A stretch of 9,207 nt of DNA from Chitinophagaceae bacterium (GTDB lineage Bacteria > Bacteroidota > Bacteroidia > Chitinophagales > Chitinophagaceae): NCBI GenBank assembly GCA_947481355.1, contig CANKGM010000062.1, positions 1 through 9,207 of the forward strand, written 5' to 3'. Each line of letters starts with the position of its first letter. Position 1 is the stretch's first letter. A program made the position numbers and the translations under genes. This document shows positions 7,095 to 9,207 of this stretch, one piece after another. The notes beneath the pieces were generated by a model. It was not told where the DNA came from. It did no database searches and saw only the letters and a list, made by a program, of their open reading frames with translations.

Positions 7095-8012
7095 CTATAA
7101 GATGCCTTGTTTCTTAAACCAAAGGAATAAGGCATCTGTCCATTTTTCCGAACTGGTTTTATTATTCATACCAAACCCATGACCACCATTTTCATAGGTG
7201 ATTACCGTTGCTTCTACTCCACTCTCTTTTAATTTAGAAGAAAAAACTATAGAATTTTCTATAGGCACGGCATCATCATCCTTTGCATGCACTAAAAAAG
7301 CAGGTGGCGTATTTTTATCTACATGTAGCTCATTAGAAAAATATGCAATATTCAAAGCAGTAGTGTCTGGACTTAATAAATTATCTCGAGAACCTTTATG
7401 TCCAAAGGAACCAAATGAAATTACAGGGTAGATTAATAATTGAAAGTCTGGTCGAAATGAGATTGTTTTTTTTCTTACAATTTTTCGATCATCATAATGA
7501 GTTGCTAATGTTGAAGCCAAATGCCCTCCAGCAGAGAAGCCCATCACACCAACCTTGTTCGCATCAACATGCCATTTTTTTGCATTTGATCTAACCAAAT
7601 ACATAGCTTGTTGCACATCCTGTAAGGGTACAAACATTTTATTCGTTTGATGTTCATCGGACGGAATTCTGTATTTCAATACAAGTGCATGAACACCAAT
7701 ACTATTGAAGTATTTGGCAACATCTGTTCCTTCATGAGCAGCTGCAAGAATACCATATCCCCCACCTGGACAAATCACTACACAGGGTTTTTGTCCATCG
7801 CCACCAGCACTAAAAAATTGGTAGCGCGGAATGGAAACATTAGACACAATGAGCATTTCGCCATACATCGATTCAGACTCTGTGTCAGGAGTCTCAATAT
7901 AATTGGGGATTTTGTGAACGTATAGCGGTTTGTATTGAGCATTTACTGAATCCATAGCCAACAAGCTTGATGTTATTAAAAATAAAATAGGAAATAGTCG
8001 ACTATGCTTCAT
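7095..8012 (-). CDS. Secreted alpha/beta-hydrolase, acetyl-xylan/feruloyl esterase-like
   Basis: This 305-residue hydrolase has a Sec signal peptide (hydrophobic residues about 6-20, likely cleavage after VNA, residues 23-25) and so acts in the periplasm or outside. The oxyanion-hole segment CPGGGYG (81-87), the nucleophile elbow GFSAGG with S160, an aspartate near 246 in DDDAVP and H278 in GGHGF form a complete catalytic triad. The pattern fits the Bacteroidota esterases often annotated as endo-1,4-beta-xylanase B or acetyl esterase and related to bifunctional acetylxylan/feruloyl esterases. It is the last gene of the minus-strand block, starting 2 bases after the KDPG aldolase stop codon. 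Being translated with uronate-catabolic genes, it may remove acetyl or other acyl groups from uronate-containing glycans; this is inference. Its last codons lie within the convergent hairpin at 7100-7137. Confidence 0.85.
   Translation of the reverse strand: MKHSRLFPILFLITSSLLAMDSVNAQYKPLYVHKIPNYIETPDTESESMYGEMLIVSNVSIPRYQFFSAGGDGQKPCVVICPGGGYGILAAAHEGTDVAKYFNSIGVHALVLKYRIPSDEHQTNKMFVPLQDVQQAMYLVRSNAKKWHVDANKVGVMGFSAGGHLASTLATHYDDRKIVRKKTISFRPDFQLLIYPVISFGSFGHKGSRDNLLSPDTTALNIAYFSNELHVDKNTPPAFLVHAKDDDAVPIENSIVFSSKLKESGVEATVITYENGGHGFGMNNKTSSEKWTDALFLWFKKQGIL
7100..7137. terminator. Hairpin between convergent genes, within the hydrolase 3' end
   Basis: Bases 7100-7115 pair with 7122-7137 as a 16-base-pair stem including two G-U pairs on the plus-strand RNA, closing a six-base loop (AAACCA). 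The outer nine pairs are perfect (AGATGCCTT/AAGGCATCT). Read rightward it is followed, after five bases, by TTTTT at 7143-7147, so it most likely ends the transcript of the oxidoreductase gene stopping at 7082. Leftward there is no T run, so termination of the hydrolase transcript is less certain. The stem encodes the final residues of the hydrolase on the minus strand. Confidence 0.65.
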
Positions 8013-8014
8013 AG

Positions 8015-8677
8015 TTATTTTTTAATTGTCTTAATTAATGCTAAAACATCCCTTGTAAGCACTTCGATGCTTTGGTAATCTCTTTGTTCCATGAGTTTCT
8101 TACTAATCAATTTGCTCCCCATGCCAACAGCACAAACACCTGCGGCAAACCATGCTGATATGCTTTCCTGAGAAGTATCAACACCCCCAGTAGGCATGAA
8201 CAACAATTTAGGGAAGATCTCTTTGATGCTGCTTAAAAATTCAACACCTAAAATATTTCCAGGGAATAACTTTATAAAATGGACCCCTGCATTTTCAGCT
8301 GCTATGATTTCTGATGGAGTCATACAACCTGGAGCATAAAAAATATCATTCGTTAACGCATATGAAGCAACTTCATGCACAAATCCAGGGCTCACTAAGA
8401 AATCTGCACCGGCATGAATATATTCTTCTGCCTGCTTAACATTTTTGATAGTACCTACACCCAACAACATATCCGGCATCTCTTGTCGTTGAACGGTCAC
8501 CATGGCTTTGAAGTTGCTTAGCGCAGCTTCTCCTCTATTGGTATACTCTACTGCCCTAATACCTGCTTTATATACAGCCCTTAATATCTCAACACTTACC
8601 AATTCATCCGGATTAAAATACAGTGGAAGAATGCCTTGTTGAACAATCGCGTCAGTGACTTTTGAAATCTTACTCAT
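8015..8677 (-). CDS. eda: KDPG aldolase (2-dehydro-3-deoxy-6-phosphogluconate / 4-hydroxy-2-oxoglutarate aldolase)
   Basis: This 220-residue cytoplasmic class I aldolase splits 2-keto-3-deoxy-6-phosphogluconate into pyruvate and glyceraldehyde 3-phosphate, the last step of uronate breakdown. It shows the expected TIM-barrel landmarks: E44 in AVEYTNRG (42-49) for the catalytic glutamate, GVGTI (73-77), SPGF (96-99), PGCMTPSE (116-123), the Schiff-base lysine K136 in FIKLFPGN (134-141) and MPTGGV (161-166). Length is normal for the family (about 210-220). The gap to the upstream DUF386 gene is 3 bases and to the downstream hydrolase 2 bases, so all are probably one transcript. Some family members act on 6-phospho-2-keto-3-deoxygalactonate instead; the adjacent kinase tail and UxuA favour KDPG. 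Confidence 0.94.
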   Translation of the reverse strand: MSKISKVTDAIVQQGILPLYFNPDELVSVEILRAVYKAGIRAVEYTNRGEAALSNFKAMVTVQRQEMPDMLLGVGTIKNVKQAEEYIHAGADFLVSPGFVHEVASYALTNDIFYAPGCMTPSEIIAAENAGVHFIKLFPGNILGVEFLSSIKEIFPKLLFMPTGGVDTSQESISAWFAAGVCAVGMGSKLISKKLMEQRDYQSIEVLTRDVLALIKTIKK

Positions 8678-8680
8678 TAT

Positions 8681-9133
8681 TTATACTTTGATTTTGAAAA
8701 CCATTTTCTTTATTTCACCATCACCAATCATTGGTGCATGCACATCTGTAGGGAAAAAAATAACAAACTGCCCTGCAGCTAATTCAAAAAACATATCCGG
8801 TTGATCAGTGTAAAAGAGAACATCTTTTTCAGCATCATAAGGGAGCTTCTCACTTGTGCAGGTCTCCCTTGATTTCCAGCCATATTGTTCATTTCCACTA
8901 ACACAAAATTGAATATCAATATATTTATTGTGGCATTCAAACTTGTTAAGTGATTCAGCTTTGGTCATACCCACTTTATTTGAAACAATAACCTTGAGGT
9001 TATCCCCTTCTAAATCATACCGAGTCACTTCAATCGACTCAAGGTCTGTTTGTGCAATATGCTCAAAGGCTTTTTCGAACAATGGATGAATTGAAAAATA
9101 CCGATGTGCGTTTTTAATTGAATCTATGATCAT
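8681..9133 (-). CDS. YhcH/YjgK/YiaL (DUF386) family protein
   Basis: This 150-residue cytoplasmic protein belongs to a small cupin-like family that includes YhcH (NanQ), YiaL and the beta-galactosidase subunit EbgC. Family hallmarks are FECHNKYIDIQ (65-75), whose H68 and acidic neighbours are likely metal ligands, the turn FVIFFPTDVHAP (123-134) with H132, and the C-terminal lysine-rich strand KKMVFKIKV. The full family length is present. NanQ has been assigned sialic-acid anomerase activity and other members occur with sugar-acid genes, so a role in interconverting anomers or ring forms of a uronate or keto-deoxy acid is plausible but not shown by the sequence. It starts 10 bases after the sugar kinase stop codon and ends 3 bases before the KDPG aldolase start, placing it inside the KDG-processing operon. 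Confidence 0.88.
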   Translation of the reverse strand: MIIDSIKNAHRYFSIHPLFEKAFEHIAQTDLESIEVTRYDLEGDNLKVIVSNKVGMTKAESLNKFECHNKYIDIQFCVSGNEQYGWKSRETCTSEKLPYDAEKDVLFYTDQPDMFFELAAGQFVIFFPTDVHAPMIGDGEIKKMVFKIKV

Positions 9134-9143
9134 ATTCTATAAA

Positions 9144-9207
9144 TTAACGTTGTACTCTACCACTGCCATCTCCTTTCATTAAATCCTTCACTTCACTTAG
9201 TGTTGCA
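9144..9207 (-). CDS. kdgK: C-terminal tail of a PfkB-type sugar kinase, probably KDG kinase (partial)
   Basis: The frame reading in from the right edge gives 20 residues, ATLSEVKDLMKGDGSGRVQR, before a TAA stop. The ending (S-E-V-x-x-L-M, then GDGSGRVQR) is the tail I recognise from Bacteroidota PfkB-family kinases annotated as 2-dehydro-3-deoxygluconokinase. Such a kinase would phosphorylate KDG to KDPG, bridging UxuA and the aldolase encoded two genes downstream. The rest of the gene, including the ATP-binding and catalytic motifs, lies outside the window, so the call depends on this short tail plus its position at the head of a KDPG aldolase operon. The DUF386 gene follows after 10 bases. 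Confidence 0.65.
   Translation of the reverse strand, partial: ATLSEVKDLMKGDGSGRVQR

Overview
The window looks like a chromosomal sugar-acid utilisation locus from a member of the Bacteroidota. The DNA is AT-rich, start codons sit behind A-rich leaders without clear Shine-Dalgarno sequences, one upstream region carries a TAnnTTTG-type -7 element, and the gene content is typical of that phylum (twin-arginine Gfo/Idh/MocA proteins, secreted DUF1080 proteins, a DUF386 protein beside KDPG aldolase). The exact lineage cannot be fixed from the sequence. No mobile element, CRISPR array, tRNA or rRNA was seen.

Layout. Positions 45-2734 (minus strand) hold an exported Gfo/Idh/MocA oxidoreductase and, upstream of it, an ACS-family MFS transporter of the hexuronate/sugar-acid type. 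A 264-base divergent intergenic region (2735-2998) contains a CG-centred 14-base near-palindrome resembling a LacI-family operator and a -7 element facing rightward. Positions 2999-7082 (plus strand) hold mannonate dehydratase (uxuA), a secreted protein with two DUF1080 domains, and a second exported Gfo/Idh/MocA protein with an altered nucleotide-binding loop. A convergent block on the minus strand (7095-9207) reads, in transcription order, the tail of a PfkB-type sugar kinase (probably KDG kinase), a YhcH/DUF386 protein, KDPG aldolase and a secreted alpha/beta-hydrolase, with gaps of only 10, 3 and 2 bases. The two blocks meet at a 16-base-pair hairpin.

How it fits together. The cytoplasmic part is a recognisable lower uronate pathway: sugar-acid uptake, D-mannonate to 2-keto-3-deoxygluconate (UxuA), phosphorylation (kinase, only its tail visible), then cleavage to pyruvate and glyceraldehyde 3-phosphate (KDPG aldolase). 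The uronate isomerase (UxaC) and fructuronate reductase (UxuB) that normally precede UxuA are not in the window. The exported part (two oxidoreductases, a tandem DUF1080 protein and an esterase-like hydrolase) could form a periplasmic module that deacylates glycosides and cleaves them through oxidised (3-keto) intermediates, feeding uronic acids to the transporter. That last step is inference and is the most interesting hypothesis here.
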